Assembly (NCBI GenBank): GCA_023432855.1
Contig: JAEZEZ010000067.1
Coordinates: forward strand, 58,916 to 122,915
Reading direction: 5' to 3'
DNA length: 64,000 nucleotides
DNA from: Pseudomonadota bacterium
GTDB taxonomy: Bacteria > Pseudomonadota > Alphaproteobacteria > Caulobacterales > Caulobacteraceae
Part shown: positions 37,724 to 46,611 of the stretch, piece after piece
Numbering within the stretch: position 1 is the stretch's first letter
Layout: the number at the start of each line of letters is the position of its first letter
Translations under genes and position numbers: made by a program
Notes under the pieces: model-generated
Database searches by the model: none
What the model saw: only the letters and a program-made list of their open reading frames with translations
Told to the model about the DNA's origin: nothing

Positions 37724-38455
37724 ATGCCCAAAAAAGTCGCCGCCCCTAGCGCCTCTCCGGCGGCCGCAACGGCCGCTAGCAAGGAACCCGTCGTCCGCTT
37801 CGATGCCGTGGGCATGCGCTATGGGCGCGCGCCCGAGGTTCTCAGAGACGTTCGATTCACCTTGGCGCCCGGCTCTTTCCACTTCCTTACCGGGCCTTCC
37901 GGCGCGGGCAAGTCGAGCCTCCTGAAGCTCATTTATCTTGCCCACCAGCCATCAAGGGGGCGCGTGGAACTGTTTGGTCACGACCTCGCCGCGCTGCCGC
38001 GCCGTGAGCACCCCTTTATCCGTCGCAGGATCGGCGTCGTTTTTCAGGAGTTCCGGCTCCTCGATCACCTGTCGGCATTCGACAACGTTGCGCTCCCGTT
38101 GCGCATCTCGGGCCGTTCTCCAACCAGCTACCGGGATGACATCGCCGAGTTGCTGGCGTGGGTCGGTCTTGGCCAGAAAGGCCACGCCATGCCGCCGGCG
38201 CTCTCCGGGGGCGAGAAGCAACGCCTTGCCATCGCCAGAGCCGTCGTCAATCGGCCAGAGCTTCTTATCGCCGACGAGCCGACAGGCAACGTGGATAGCG
38301 AGATGGGACTGCGCATTCTCAGACTGTTCCTGGAGCTGAATCGATTAGGGACCACCGTCCTGATCGCCAGTCACGATCGGGAACTGGTGGAAGCTTCCGG
38401 GATGCCCGTTCTCAGCATCGCAGAGGGGCGGCTAAGTCGCAGCCGTCCGGTATGA
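37724..38455 (+). CDS. ftsE: Cell division ATP-binding protein FtsE
   Basis: 243 residues. The ABC ATPase core is complete: Walker A GPSGAGKSSLLKLIY, Q-loop VVFQEFRLL, signature LSGGEKQRLAIARA, Walker B ELLIADEPTGN and the H-loop ASHDRE. A 22-residue Lys/Ala-rich extension precedes the usual start. FtsE powers FtsX to control peptidoglycan hydrolases at the division site. It overlaps ftsX by 4 bp. Confidence 0.96.
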   Translation: MPKKVAAPSASPAAATAASKEPVVRFDAVGMRYGRAPEVLRDVRFTLAPGSFHFLTGPSGAGKSSLLKLIYLAHQPSRGRVELFGHDLAALPRREHPFIRRRIGVVFQEFRLLDHLSAFDNVALPLRISGRSPTSYRDDIAELLAWVGLGQKGHAMPPALSGGEKQRLAIARAVVNRPELLIADEPTGNVDSEMGLRILRLFLELNRLGTTVLIASHDRELVEASGMPVLSIAEGRLSRSRPV

Positions 38456-39333
38456 GCGAAACACGACCCTGGCGGCCTGCCCCGCTACTGCCGCGCGATC
38501 GATCCCGGGATGTCGCCCTGCATTTTGTGGTGGCGGTGCTCTGCTTCCTGGCGTGCCTGGCCGGCATCGGGGCGCTGGCCGCAGATCGCGCGGCCCAGGG
38601 ATGGGCCCGAGACATCCGGGGTGAGGCCACAGTTCAGGTTCGCCCTCGCGCAGGGGAGTCCGGCACAGCAGCCGCAGCCCGGGCGGCAGAGGCGCTCGCC
38701 GGTGTCCGAGGTGTCAGGGAAACCATGGCCCTGGAGCGGCGCCAGGCCGAAACACTGCTCCGCCCATGGCTTGGGGACACCCCCCTGGATGACCTCCCGA
38801 TCCCGCATCTGGTGTCGGTCACGCTGGACCGGGAAGATCCGGCGACGCGTGAGGAATTGCGGAGAGCCCTCTCGTCAGCCGGCCTTGACGCCTCGGTGGA
38901 CGATCATTCCCGCTGGCTCGCCGATGTGGAGTCCGCGGCGGCGGCCGTCCGGACCAGCGCTGCGCTGCTGTTCGCACTGCTGACCGCTGCGGCCGGCGCG
39001 GTCATCGCCTTTGCGACGCGAACCGGAATGGCGGCTGCCCACGACGTGGTTGAAGTACTGTATCTTTCGGGCGCACGGGACGACTTCATCGCGGGCCTGT
39101 TTCAGATGCGCTACGCTCAACTCGCCATGATCTCCGGGCTCTGGGGGGCGGGCGCGGCCGCGGTGGTGGCGGCGGCCATAAAGATCGGAAGCGGCGGCAG
39201 TGGTCTGTCCCCAGCTCTGCCGCTGGCATGGAGCGACCTTCTCGCGGTATCGCCATGGCCGCTCGTGGCGGCTACGGTTGCGGCCGTCGCCGCCCGGCTG
39301 ACCACGATGCGTCTGTTGCGGGAGTTCGCATGA
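38452..39333 (+). CDS. ftsX: Cell division protein FtsX
   Basis: 293 residues. The layout is typical: a cytoplasmic N terminus with a first TM (FVVAVLCFLACLAGIGALAAD), a periplasmic domain (about residues 45-160) and three C-terminal TMs (SAALLFALLTAAAGAVIAF and two more). EVLYLSGARDDFIAGLFQMRY, between TMs 2 and 3, is the conserved cytoplasmic loop. It works with FtsE to activate cell-wall hydrolases. The stop overlaps the ydcF start (ATGA). Confidence 0.94.
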   Translation: MSETRPWRPAPLLPRDRSRDVALHFVVAVLCFLACLAGIGALAADRAAQGWARDIRGEATVQVRPRAGESGTAAAARAAEALAGVRGVRETMALERRQAETLLRPWLGDTPLDDLPIPHLVSVTLDREDPATREELRRALSSAGLDASVDDHSRWLADVESAAAAVRTSAALLFALLTAAAGAVIAFATRTGMAAAHDVVEVLYLSGARDDFIAGLFQMRYAQLAMISGLWGAGAAAVVAAAIKIGSGGSGLSPALPLAWSDLLAVSPWPLVAATVAAVAARLTTMRLLREFA

Positions 39334-39971
39334 GAAGCCTGGCCCTCGTCTTGATCCTGGTCCTCGTGTGGACCGCCGGCCTGCTGGCTTTTGCAGACCG
39401 AGCGCGCAGGGCGGAACCGCCCACGACCGTGCCTCAGGCGGACGGAATCGTCGTTCTCACCGGAGCTTCGGACGAGCGAATAGCGGCCGGTCTCGCCTTG
39501 CTCGAACAAGGCAAGGGGCGGCGCATGCTGGTATCCGGCGTCAACGAGGCGGTCCGCCGCGAAGAGCTGCGTCAGGCCCAGGACGCGCCACGCCGCCTCT
39601 ACGAATGCTGCGTCGACCTTGGCTATGACGCCCGGGACACCCTTGGCAACGCGCAGGAGATCGCCGATTGGGCCCGTGCCAAAAACTTCGATCGATTGAT
39701 CGTGGTCACTTCGGATTACCACATGCCGCGGAGCATGCTGGAAATCCGGGCCGTAGCCCCGGACCTGGAGCTGTTCGCCTATCCCGTCGCCACTAGGCAG
39801 CTCGACAATCGCCAATGGTGGCAAGAGCAACGATCGACTCGCCTGGTAGTATCGGAGTATTCCAAGTATCTGGTGGTGCTTGCTCGCGACGCCTTCATTC
39901 GCCTGGGCGACGCCGCCGAGCGGGATCGGGCCGACAACGCAGACGCCCAGGCGCCGGCCAAAGCCGGCTAG
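39330..39971 (+). CDS. YdcF family protein (DUF218)
   Basis: 213 residues from the ATG overlapping the ftsX stop. One N-terminal TM (LVLILVLVWTAGLLAFA) is followed by the DUF218 fold: DGIVVLTGASDERIAAGLALLEQG, then DTLGNAQEIADWARAKNFDRLIVVTSDYHMPRSMLE. Members such as SanA/ElyC act in envelope integrity. The ftsE-ftsX-ydcF-plsC run is common in alphaproteobacteria and suggests a cell-wall or envelope role. Confidence 0.92.
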   Translation: MRSLALVLILVLVWTAGLLAFADRARRAEPPTTVPQADGIVVLTGASDERIAAGLALLEQGKGRRMLVSGVNEAVRREELRQAQDAPRRLYECCVDLGYDARDTLGNAQEIADWARAKNFDRLIVVTSDYHMPRSMLEIRAVAPDLELFAYPVATRQLDNRQWWQEQRSTRLVVSEYSKYLVVLARDAFIRLGDAAERDRADNADAQAPAKAG

Positions 39972-39994
39972 CGCCCCAGGCCCCCTGTCAGATC

Positions 39995-40711
39995 ATGCGC
40001 GCTCTACTGTTCACCGTCTGGCTCTACGGCTCGATGACTGTAATCGGACTTCTGGGCCTGCCGGCCCTGGTCTCCCGGCGCGCCGCCATGGGTGTCATAC
40101 GAATTTGGGCGCATACGGTTCTATGGGGCCTCCGCGTCATCTGTGGCGTGCGGATCGAGGTTCGTGGACGGGAGTATGCGCCTCGAGGGTCTGCCCTGGT
40201 CGCCGCCAAACACCAGGGCATGCTCGACGTCATCTGGCCGTTCACCTTCTTCGATGATGCCTGTTTCGTCCTGAAGCAGGAGCTGAGCTGGCTCCCCGTT
40301 TTCGGGTGGTACGCCGGGCGCACGCGGATGGTCCCGATCGATCGTTCAGCCCATTCCGCAGCGCTGAAGAAAATGGTGCGCGATACAAGAGACCGCCTTC
40401 AGCACAGCCGGCAGATCATCATCTATCCGGAAGGAACGCGAACGCCGCCCGGGGCTTCCCCGGACTACAAGCCCGGGGTGGCCGCACTCTACCGGGATCT
40501 CGGCGACACTCCGTGCCACCTGGTGGCGACCAACTCCGGGACCTGCTGGCCCGCCCATGGCCTCGCCTTCCGGCCAGGGCTCGTGGTTTTCCAGTTCCTC
40601 GAGCCTATTCCAGCCGGACTGAAACGTGGCCCGTTCATGCAGGAACTGCGGGCGCGTCTCGAGACCGCGAGCCTGGCCTTGCTGGATGCCCCCGAGCCGC
40701 CCGCGCAGTAA
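39995..40711 (+). CDS. plsC: 1-acyl-sn-glycerol-3-phosphate acyltransferase
   Basis: 238 residues from the ATG at 39995 (24 bp after ydcF). PlsC acylates lysophosphatidate to phosphatidate in membrane lipid synthesis. An N-terminal TM precedes block I, where the expected H-x4-D catalytic pair is present as AAKHQGMLDVI (H then D). Block III is IIIYPEGTRTPPG, and block IV is LVATNSGTCWP. It ends the ftsEX-ydcF-plsC run and is convergent with hisC. Confidence 0.94.
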   Translation: MRALLFTVWLYGSMTVIGLLGLPALVSRRAAMGVIRIWAHTVLWGLRVICGVRIEVRGREYAPRGSALVAAKHQGMLDVIWPFTFFDDACFVLKQELSWLPVFGWYAGRTRMVPIDRSAHSAALKKMVRDTRDRLQHSRQIIIYPEGTRTPPGASPDYKPGVAALYRDLGDTPCHLVATNSGTCWPAHGLAFRPGLVVFQFLEPIPAGLKRGPFMQELRARLETASLALLDAPEPPAQ

Positions 40712-41812
40712 TCAGCTGTCAGCGAAGGCCTGCAGCGCGTTTAGCAGGACTTCATTCTGCTCCGGCGTCCCCACCGTGATCCGCAGGCAATCATGTAGGC
40801 CGTAGCCACCGACGGGACGGACGATCAGCCCGCGCGTGTGAAGGAATGCGTCTGCCTCACGGGCGCCTTTCGCTTGATCCGGGAAGCGTACGAGCACGAA
40901 GTTGCCGGCGCTGGGAAAGACTTCGAAACCCATGCCGCGGATCGACTGGGTCAGGCGCGGCAGCCACTCCCGGACGAGCTCCCGCGACTTGACCTGGTGA
41001 TCGTCATCCCCAAGCGCAGCCACGCCGGCTTCCTGGGCCGGAATGGAGTTGTTGAAGGGAAGCCGGATCCGATCGACCGCGTCGGCGATATGCTGGGGTG
41101 CATAGGCGAATCCGAGCCGCAATCCAGCAAGTCCATGAATCTTCGAGAAGGTACGGGTCACCACGAGATTGGACGCGTCACGCGCCAGCGGTAGGGCCGT
41201 CTCCCAATCCGGCTGGGTGACGTACTCGGCGTAGGCTTCGTCGACCACGAGTATTACCCGCTCAGGAAGACCGGCGTGCAGACGCCGGATCTCTTCCCCC
41301 GAGTTCCAGGAGCCCGTGGGATTGGAGGGGTTCGAGATGAAGACCAGTTTGGTCTTCTCATCGACGAGATCGAGGATGGCGTCGACATCGACACGCAGGT
41401 CTGGCTCCGGAGCGTACATGATCTCCGCCTGGTTGGCGGTCGCAGAGATCCGGTAGGCCAGAAACCCGTACTGACCGGTCACCATGCGATCGCCGGACTC
41501 GATGTAGGTCTGGTTGAGCAGGGCGAATATCTCGTCCGACCCGTTCCCGAAGATGAGGCGCTCAGGCTCGAGGTTGAACTTCTCGGCCACGGCTTCGCGC
41601 AAGCGCGACGCTCTACCCTCCGGGTAGATATGAAGGCGTTCCACAGCCGCCAGGTAAGCCTCTCGCGCAGCTGCGCTGCACCCCAGCGGGTTCTCGTTCG
41701 AGGAGAGTTTGATCGGCTCGGCAATGCCTTCGATCTTCGATTTGCCGCCGACATACGGAGCAATGGTCAGAATGCCCGCTTTGGGCGCGGGTCCGGTAGC
41801 GGTTTGGGTCAT
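40712..41812 (-). CDS. hisC: Histidinol-phosphate aminotransferase
   Basis: 366 residues, class I/II PLP aminotransferase. The N terminus KLSSNENPLGCSAAAREA and the family segment NGSDEIFALL are typical, with VDEAYAEYV around the cofactor-binding aspartate and the PLP lysine in VTRTFSKIHGLAGLRLGFA. It can act on histidinol phosphate and also on aromatic keto acids. Being cotranscribed with chorismate mutase suggests an aromatic amino-acid role here. A tyrC gene often follows hisC in related genomes but is absent. Confidence 0.94.
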   Translation of the reverse strand: MTQTATGPAPKAGILTIAPYVGGKSKIEGIAEPIKLSSNENPLGCSAAAREAYLAAVERLHIYPEGRASRLREAVAEKFNLEPERLIFGNGSDEIFALLNQTYIESGDRMVTGQYGFLAYRISATANQAEIMYAPEPDLRVDVDAILDLVDEKTKLVFISNPSNPTGSWNSGEEIRRLHAGLPERVILVVDEAYAEYVTQPDWETALPLARDASNLVVTRTFSKIHGLAGLRLGFAYAPQHIADAVDRIRLPFNNSIPAQEAGVAALGDDDHQVKSRELVREWLPRLTQSIRGMGFEVFPSAGNFVLVRFPDQAKGAREADAFLHTRGLIVRPVGGYGLHDCLRITVGTPEQNEVLLNALQAFADS

Positions 41813-41820
41813 CGGTCCAG

Positions 41821-42618
41821 TCAGAGGTCGAACGGTTGGGGCGCGGCACCAATCACGCCGGTGAGACGGCCGGGCGCACGAGCGAGGCGCTCATCATCGG
41901 CCTGCACATAGCCCGCCAGACCGAACAGCTTCAACCCGCCGCCGGAAACGATCGGGCGCGCAGCGAACCCCAGATGGGACAGGGCGTCCTCCAGAGCGCC
42001 TTCGTTCCTGGCCGAATCCGTCACCCAGAAGGTTTCATCAGCGCCGGTTGGCTGAACATCGACATCGCCGACGGCCAAGGCGGCGAGCGGTCCATCAGCG
42101 TTCAGGTCTGGGAGGGTTGCGAAGATCTTGAGTCGCGCTTCCGCCAGCAATCGCCCCCACCACGCGCTTCCGGGTTCCAGTGCTAGAACCGCCACGCCTC
42201 CCGGACGCTTCGCCGCCGCGAGCGCGTCTTCAGGGCGCGGAGCCTCGGACATGGGAAACGCGGCTCCGAATCGCATACGGGCCAATTCCCCGACATGCGC
42301 CGGGTCGCTGCCGCCCCAGACAGTCAGGCTCAGCATCGGATCCTGAAGCGCCAGGTTTTCGCCCATCAGTTCCCGCCACAGCGTGACCACCAGTCTGGCC
42401 CCAGCTGCGTCCCGCGGCCTCGCCAGCAGGCCGCGCAGTACGTGCGCCTCCCGGTCAGTCCGTATAGGAAGACCGAGTTCCTCGCCCTTGGCCGCGATCA
42501 CGTCGCGAGCCATCGCGGCGCGCTGATCGATCAGCTTGAGGAGCTTGACGTCCAGTGCGTCGATCCGTGCGCGCACGTCCTCAATGCTGGGGACCTTCTT
42601 CGCCTTCGCCCTGGGCAT
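41821..42618 (-). CDS. Chorismate mutase with a prephenate-dehydratase-like C-terminal region
   Basis: 265 residues. An AroQ-type chorismate mutase domain (about residues 10-100) begins IEDVRARIDALDVKLLKLIDQRAAMARDV and includes RTDREAHVLR. The remaining ~160 residues (VWGGSDPAHV... then DETFWVTDSARNEGALEDAL) look like a worn prephenate-dehydratase and ACT arrangement. It lacks the catalytic TRF motif, so only chorismate mutase activity is expected. It converts chorismate to prephenate. Located 8 bp before hisC and 10 bp after the DUF2125 gene on the same strand. Confidence 0.88.
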   Translation of the reverse strand: MPRAKAKKVPSIEDVRARIDALDVKLLKLIDQRAAMARDVIAAKGEELGLPIRTDREAHVLRGLLARPRDAAGARLVVTLWRELMGENLALQDPMLSLTVWGGSDPAHVGELARMRFGAAFPMSEAPRPEDALAAAKRPGGVAVLALEPGSAWWGRLLAEARLKIFATLPDLNADGPLAALAVGDVDVQPTGADETFWVTDSARNEGALEDALSHLGFAARPIVSGGGLKLFGLAGYVQADDERLARAPGRLTGVIGAAPQPFDL

Positions 42619-42628
42619 TCCTGTCCCC

Positions 42629-43672
42629 TCAATAGATTTGCGGCGAGCCGGCTAGTCGCACGGGTCCGAGCTTCGCCCCTTCGTCCGTGAACTCGAGGCT
42701 CATCCGCGCGGTCCCGTCGAGTCCGCCGGCGGCCGCGGTCGCCGCCGCCGCTGCCCCGGCGCCGGCCGGGTCAACGGCGCGGGCCCGCCCCATGGCGAGA
42801 AGGGACTCGGGCCCTCCCGTGGCGGTCAGGTCGACCCGGCCGCGAAGCCTCCCCTCGGGGCCGACGGTCATCCGGGGCGCATCCGCTTCCGCCGAGGCGG
42901 AGCCAGCGAAAGCTTTGCCCCGCACGGCGCTCAAGGATCCTCCACTTTGGCTCCAGCGCCTCACCGCCTGGCCCCAGCCAGCTCCACGAAAGAAATCCAG
43001 ACGGGTGATGACGCCTTCCCAGTGAGTGTCGAAGGGTTGCCCTCCGCCGATCCAATCCAGCATCCCATCTGGTCTGGGGACGCCGTGCTCGATGCGGAAG
43101 AGAAACTCGCCAGCCGCGACGCCCGCACCACTGGGCCGCACATTCAGCGCGACATGGGTGGCTGATGTCAGTGGGAACGGTTCGGCGCCGGGCGCAGGCG
43201 TGAAAACGGGCTCGCGCAGCTCGATCACGAGCCTCGGAGGGGTAGCGCCCAGGCCTGAAAGGCTCGCTCGCAAGGCCTGTCCATTGATCCGAACCGCGCC
43301 CTTGTCACCCCGGACCACGGTGACGCCGTTCGGGGCGACCGCCACCCAATGATCGAGCGCGTAGGTATTGGCCTGGGCGTCAAGTCGCTGCGCCAGCAGG
43401 GCGTGGCCCGAAGGCGCACGGATGACCAGGTCGCGGAAGCGAATGTGGGTCCGGAAGGGCCACCCTTCCACAGCCAGGCGGCTCCACTGCACCTCATAAC
43501 CAGCCTGTCGGAGGTCGGACGCAGAGCGACCCACCGCGTCCTCCACCCTGTTGGCGATCACGAACCACCAGACGGACCAGCCCCCCAGCGCCAGAAGCAG
43601 CAGAATGAAGGGAAGGAACAAACCCAGTCGGCCGCGGCGTCTCTCGGCGGGTTCAGATGCGTCTCGGCTCAT
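42629..43672 (-). CDS. DUF2125 domain protein
   Basis: 347 residues. An N-terminal TM (LGLFLPFILLLLALGGWSVWWFVIA) leads to a periplasmic beta-rich domain of the DUF2125 type with GYEVQWSRLAVEGWPFRTHIRF and LLAQRLDAQANTYALDHW. The function is unknown; the domain resembles AsmA-like lipid-handling folds in its repeated beta pattern. It opens a DUF2125-chorismate mutase-hisC operon and follows the DinG-family helicase by 9 bp. Confidence 0.9.
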   Translation of the reverse strand: MSRDASEPAERRRGRLGLFLPFILLLLALGGWSVWWFVIANRVEDAVGRSASDLRQAGYEVQWSRLAVEGWPFRTHIRFRDLVIRAPSGHALLAQRLDAQANTYALDHWVAVAPNGVTVVRGDKGAVRINGQALRASLSGLGATPPRLVIELREPVFTPAPGAEPFPLTSATHVALNVRPSGAGVAAGEFLFRIEHGVPRPDGMLDWIGGGQPFDTHWEGVITRLDFFRGAGWGQAVRRWSQSGGSLSAVRGKAFAGSASAEADAPRMTVGPEGRLRGRVDLTATGGPESLLAMGRARAVDPAGAGAAAAATAAAGGLDGTARMSLEFTDEGAKLGPVRLAGSPQIY

Positions 43673-43681
43673 CGGAGATTC

Positions 43682-46552
43682 CTAGCCGCTGGAAGCGTCG
43701 GCTCCAAGGAATGCCTGAACTTCCTCGATCGCCTCGACGAGGCCCAGACGTCGGACCTCGACCCCCGCGGGGAGGCTGGCGAATAGCCGTGTCGGCGCGG
43801 CGGCGTCGAGAAGGACGAAGACGCCGCGGTCGTCGGCTCGGCGGATGAGGCGCCCGAACGCCTGGCTGATCCTTCCGCGTGCGACCGCGTCATCGTAGGC
43901 TTTGCCGCCGAAGCGCGCACGTCGGGCCTTGTGCAGGATATCCGGGCGCGGCCACGGCACTCGATCGAAGGCGATCAGGCGTAGCGCCCGACCAGGGACG
44001 TCTACGCCATCGCGGATGGCGTCGGTGCCGAGCAGGCAGGCGTTCTCCTCGGCGCGGAAAATGTCGACGAGGGCGCCCACCTCTAATGGGTCAACGTGCT
44101 GGGCGTAGAGTGACAGCCCCGCCTTGGCCAGCGGTGGCCCCAGCAGTTCGTAGGTGGCGCGCAGGCGACGAATGGCCGTGAACAGACCCAGCGCCCCTCC
44201 GCCTGCGGCCATGAACAATTCGCGCATCGCCGCCGCCACCTGTCGTGGATCCTCGCGGGCGACGTCGCTGACCACCAGCACCCGGGCGTTCGCTGCATAG
44301 TCGAAAGGTGATTCCAGCCGCACCTGTTTGGGCGGTTCAGCGAGACGCGCCGAGCCCGTGCGCAAGCGCGCCAGCTCAAACGGATCTTCAAACACGGGAT
44401 CGGTTAGGGTGGCTGAGGCCACCAACACCCCGTGGGCCGGTGCGATGACAGCGGCTTCCAGTGGCACGGTCGGGTCAACCCAGTGACGGCGCAGCGATGC
44501 ATCGACGATGCGGCCGAACATGGCCTCCGATGAGAACCAGTCCACGAAATCCGGGTCCTCTTCGAACGGCGCCTCCTCGTCGCGAGCCTGATGCAAGCCC
44601 TGCAGCATCGAGCGCCAGGCAGGGACGGTCATTCGCGCGCGGCGGTCGAGCCCCCGCAGAGCGCCTTCGATGCGGGCGCGCTGGCTAGCCTCCAGTTCGG
44701 CCGCCTCGTCGTCCAGGATGTCTTCCAGCGCGCGCGCCAAGGCCAACAGCGGAGCCTCAACCGCAGTCAGAGCCCGCGCCGCGGCTGGCGCGGTCGCCGC
44801 GACCGCGTCGGTCACCGGATGAGCCTGACACTCCATTCCGAGCTCCATCGGTCCGCCGCCGGCATTGCGCGCGCGCAGCTGGTCCAGGACCGCGGCCAAC
44901 AAGGCTTCCACCGGCCCGATCGGGTTGATCTCGCCAGACGGAGGAGCAATGCGCCCGGACCATCCCTCCCCAGGCAGCGCCGCAGCCGCCCGGATCGCGG
45001 CGTTCAGGGCTTCGCGCCCGCCTTCGTGATCGGCAACGATATCCCCGAGCCGCTGCTCCAGCCCGCGGCCGCGGCGACCGCGACCTTCAGGCCCCCGGAT
45101 CCATCGGCGCAGTTCCGCGGCTTCCTGTCCTGAAAGGCAGGCTGAGAAGGCGCTGTCCGCGGCGTCAAACAGGTGATGGCCCTCGTCGAACACGATGCGA
45201 CGAAGCGCCGTGGTCTCGACGTCAGTCGTCAGGTTGCGCGCGGCGCGGGCGCCGTCGAAGGCGGCCTGGGTAAGCACGAGCGCATGATTGGCGATGACCA
45301 GGTCCGCCCGGCGCGAGGCGCGGATGGCCTTCTCGATGAAACAGGTGCGGTAGTGCGGGCATGCGGCATGGACGCACTCCCCCCGCCGGTCGACGAGATT
45401 GGCGGGCGACGCCTGGGCAGATGCGCCGATGGCGAACAGACCGGGCAGCCAGCCGGGAAAGTCTCCCCCCGTCATGTCGCCATCACGCGTCGCGCCGGCC
45501 CAGCGAGCGGTCAGGGCTACGCCGACCGCGTCAGCGTTCCCCAAGGCGGAGGCCTGCACATGATCCTGCAGATTCAGCAGGCACAGGTAGTTCTCGCGGC
45601 CCTTGCGAACCACAGCCTTCTTCGCCCGCACAGCCGGGTCGGGAAAAACGGCGCTGCTCTCGCGATCGATCTGGCGCTGCAGGGCGCGAGTATAGGTCGA
45701 GATCCACACTGACGGACCGTTTCGCTCCGCCCAGAGAGAGGCGGGCGCGAGGTAGCCGAGGGTCTTGCCCACGCCTGTTCCCGCTTCGGCGAGCACGACT
45801 CGTGGCCGGAGCTCCTTGTCGCGAGGTGCGAAGGCGAACGCGACTTCGGCTGCAAAGTCGGCCTGCGACGGCCGCGCCTCGTCCAGCCCGGCTCGACCGA
45901 GCAAGGCGGCCAACCGCTCGCGCACATCGGCCTGGGCAACCGGTGCGGGCCCTGGATCGCCCGAGGGCGCCTGATCCTCCCATTCCGCAAGCCGGGTCCA
46001 GACATCGAGACCCGAGCCGCGATGTCGACGCTCACGCAATTCCTGGCTTCGGATGGCGCCCAGCACCCAGGGAGCCCAGGACCAACCGGCACGCTCGAGC
46101 GTCTCGGCGATCTGCAGCACTTCCTCGCGATTGGGGTGCGGCTCGGCCGCAAGTTCCTCGAGCAGTGCAGCACAGGCTTGCCGCAGCGCCTGCGCCTGAG
46201 CTTCCGCCCCCTTGGGTTCGCTCAGGCCCATGGCCAACGCCAGACCGGCGGCCGACGGGGCGCAGAAGCGCGCCGGGCGCACGAAGGCGAACAGCTCCAG
46301 GGCGTCCAGCAGGCGTCCCGCGCGCGGTGGCGGCGCCAAGCCGAGCCGCCGAGCGGTCAGGGAGGCATGGGCCACGATCACAGGGCCCACCTCGAAGAGT
46401 CGTTCCGCCTCAGAACGGGCAAGGGAACGACTTCCACGCTCGTCGGCCACGGCGCCCGCCCCCGGCGGGCAGGCCAGCGCGGGCGGCAACGGGCCTGCCA
46501 GCGCCCTGGCCTCTGAGGTCGCCAGGTAGCTTGAAGGGTCGAACGGAGTCAC
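43682..46552 (-). CDS. DinG/YoaA-family Fe-S ATP-dependent DNA helicase
   Basis: 956 residues of the XPD-like SF2 group. Walker A is AEAGTGVGKTLGYLAP and the DEAH box is VFDEGHHLFDAA. An Fe-S cluster is suggested by the cysteines in NYLCLLNLQ and GECVHAACPHYRTCFIEKA. The C-terminal helicase half has GTDAIRDGVDVPG and QAFGRLIRRADDRG. The first ~240 residues precede the helicase core; the segment with VIVAHASLT, DALELFAFV and GLALAMGL resembles a DEDD exonuclease whose acidic residues are missing. Divergent from the Lhr-type helicase gene, both likely acting in DNA repair. Confidence 0.93.
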   Translation of the reverse strand: MTPFDPSSYLATSEARALAGPLPPALACPPGAGAVADERGSRSLARSEAERLFEVGPVIVAHASLTARRLGLAPPPRAGRLLDALELFAFVRPARFCAPSAAGLALAMGLSEPKGAEAQAQALRQACAALLEELAAEPHPNREEVLQIAETLERAGWSWAPWVLGAIRSQELRERRHRGSGLDVWTRLAEWEDQAPSGDPGPAPVAQADVRERLAALLGRAGLDEARPSQADFAAEVAFAFAPRDKELRPRVVLAEAGTGVGKTLGYLAPASLWAERNGPSVWISTYTRALQRQIDRESSAVFPDPAVRAKKAVVRKGRENYLCLLNLQDHVQASALGNADAVGVALTARWAGATRDGDMTGGDFPGWLPGLFAIGASAQASPANLVDRRGECVHAACPHYRTCFIEKAIRASRRADLVIANHALVLTQAAFDGARAARNLTTDVETTALRRIVFDEGHHLFDAADSAFSACLSGQEAAELRRWIRGPEGRGRRGRGLEQRLGDIVADHEGGREALNAAIRAAAALPGEGWSGRIAPPSGEINPIGPVEALLAAVLDQLRARNAGGGPMELGMECQAHPVTDAVAATAPAAARALTAVEAPLLALARALEDILDDEAAELEASQRARIEGALRGLDRRARMTVPAWRSMLQGLHQARDEEAPFEEDPDFVDWFSSEAMFGRIVDASLRRHWVDPTVPLEAAVIAPAHGVLVASATLTDPVFEDPFELARLRTGSARLAEPPKQVRLESPFDYAANARVLVVSDVAREDPRQVAAAMRELFMAAGGGALGLFTAIRRLRATYELLGPPLAKAGLSLYAQHVDPLEVGALVDIFRAEENACLLGTDAIRDGVDVPGRALRLIAFDRVPWPRPDILHKARRARFGGKAYDDAVARGRISQAFGRLIRRADDRGVFVLLDAAAPTRLFASLPAGVEVRRLGLVEAIEEVQAFLGADASSG

Positions 46553-46611
46553 CGCCGAGAGATAGCGTGATCGTGCGTGAAACGGAACGGGAACATGCTA
46601 TAGGCGACGAC

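Noticed and set aside
45361..46611. A 417-codon open frame on the plus strand, upstream extension of the Lhr helicase frame
   Set aside because: It is antisense to the 5' third of dinG, is Arg/Pro-rich low-complexity sequence, and shows no domain; long stop-free antisense frames are expected at this GC content.
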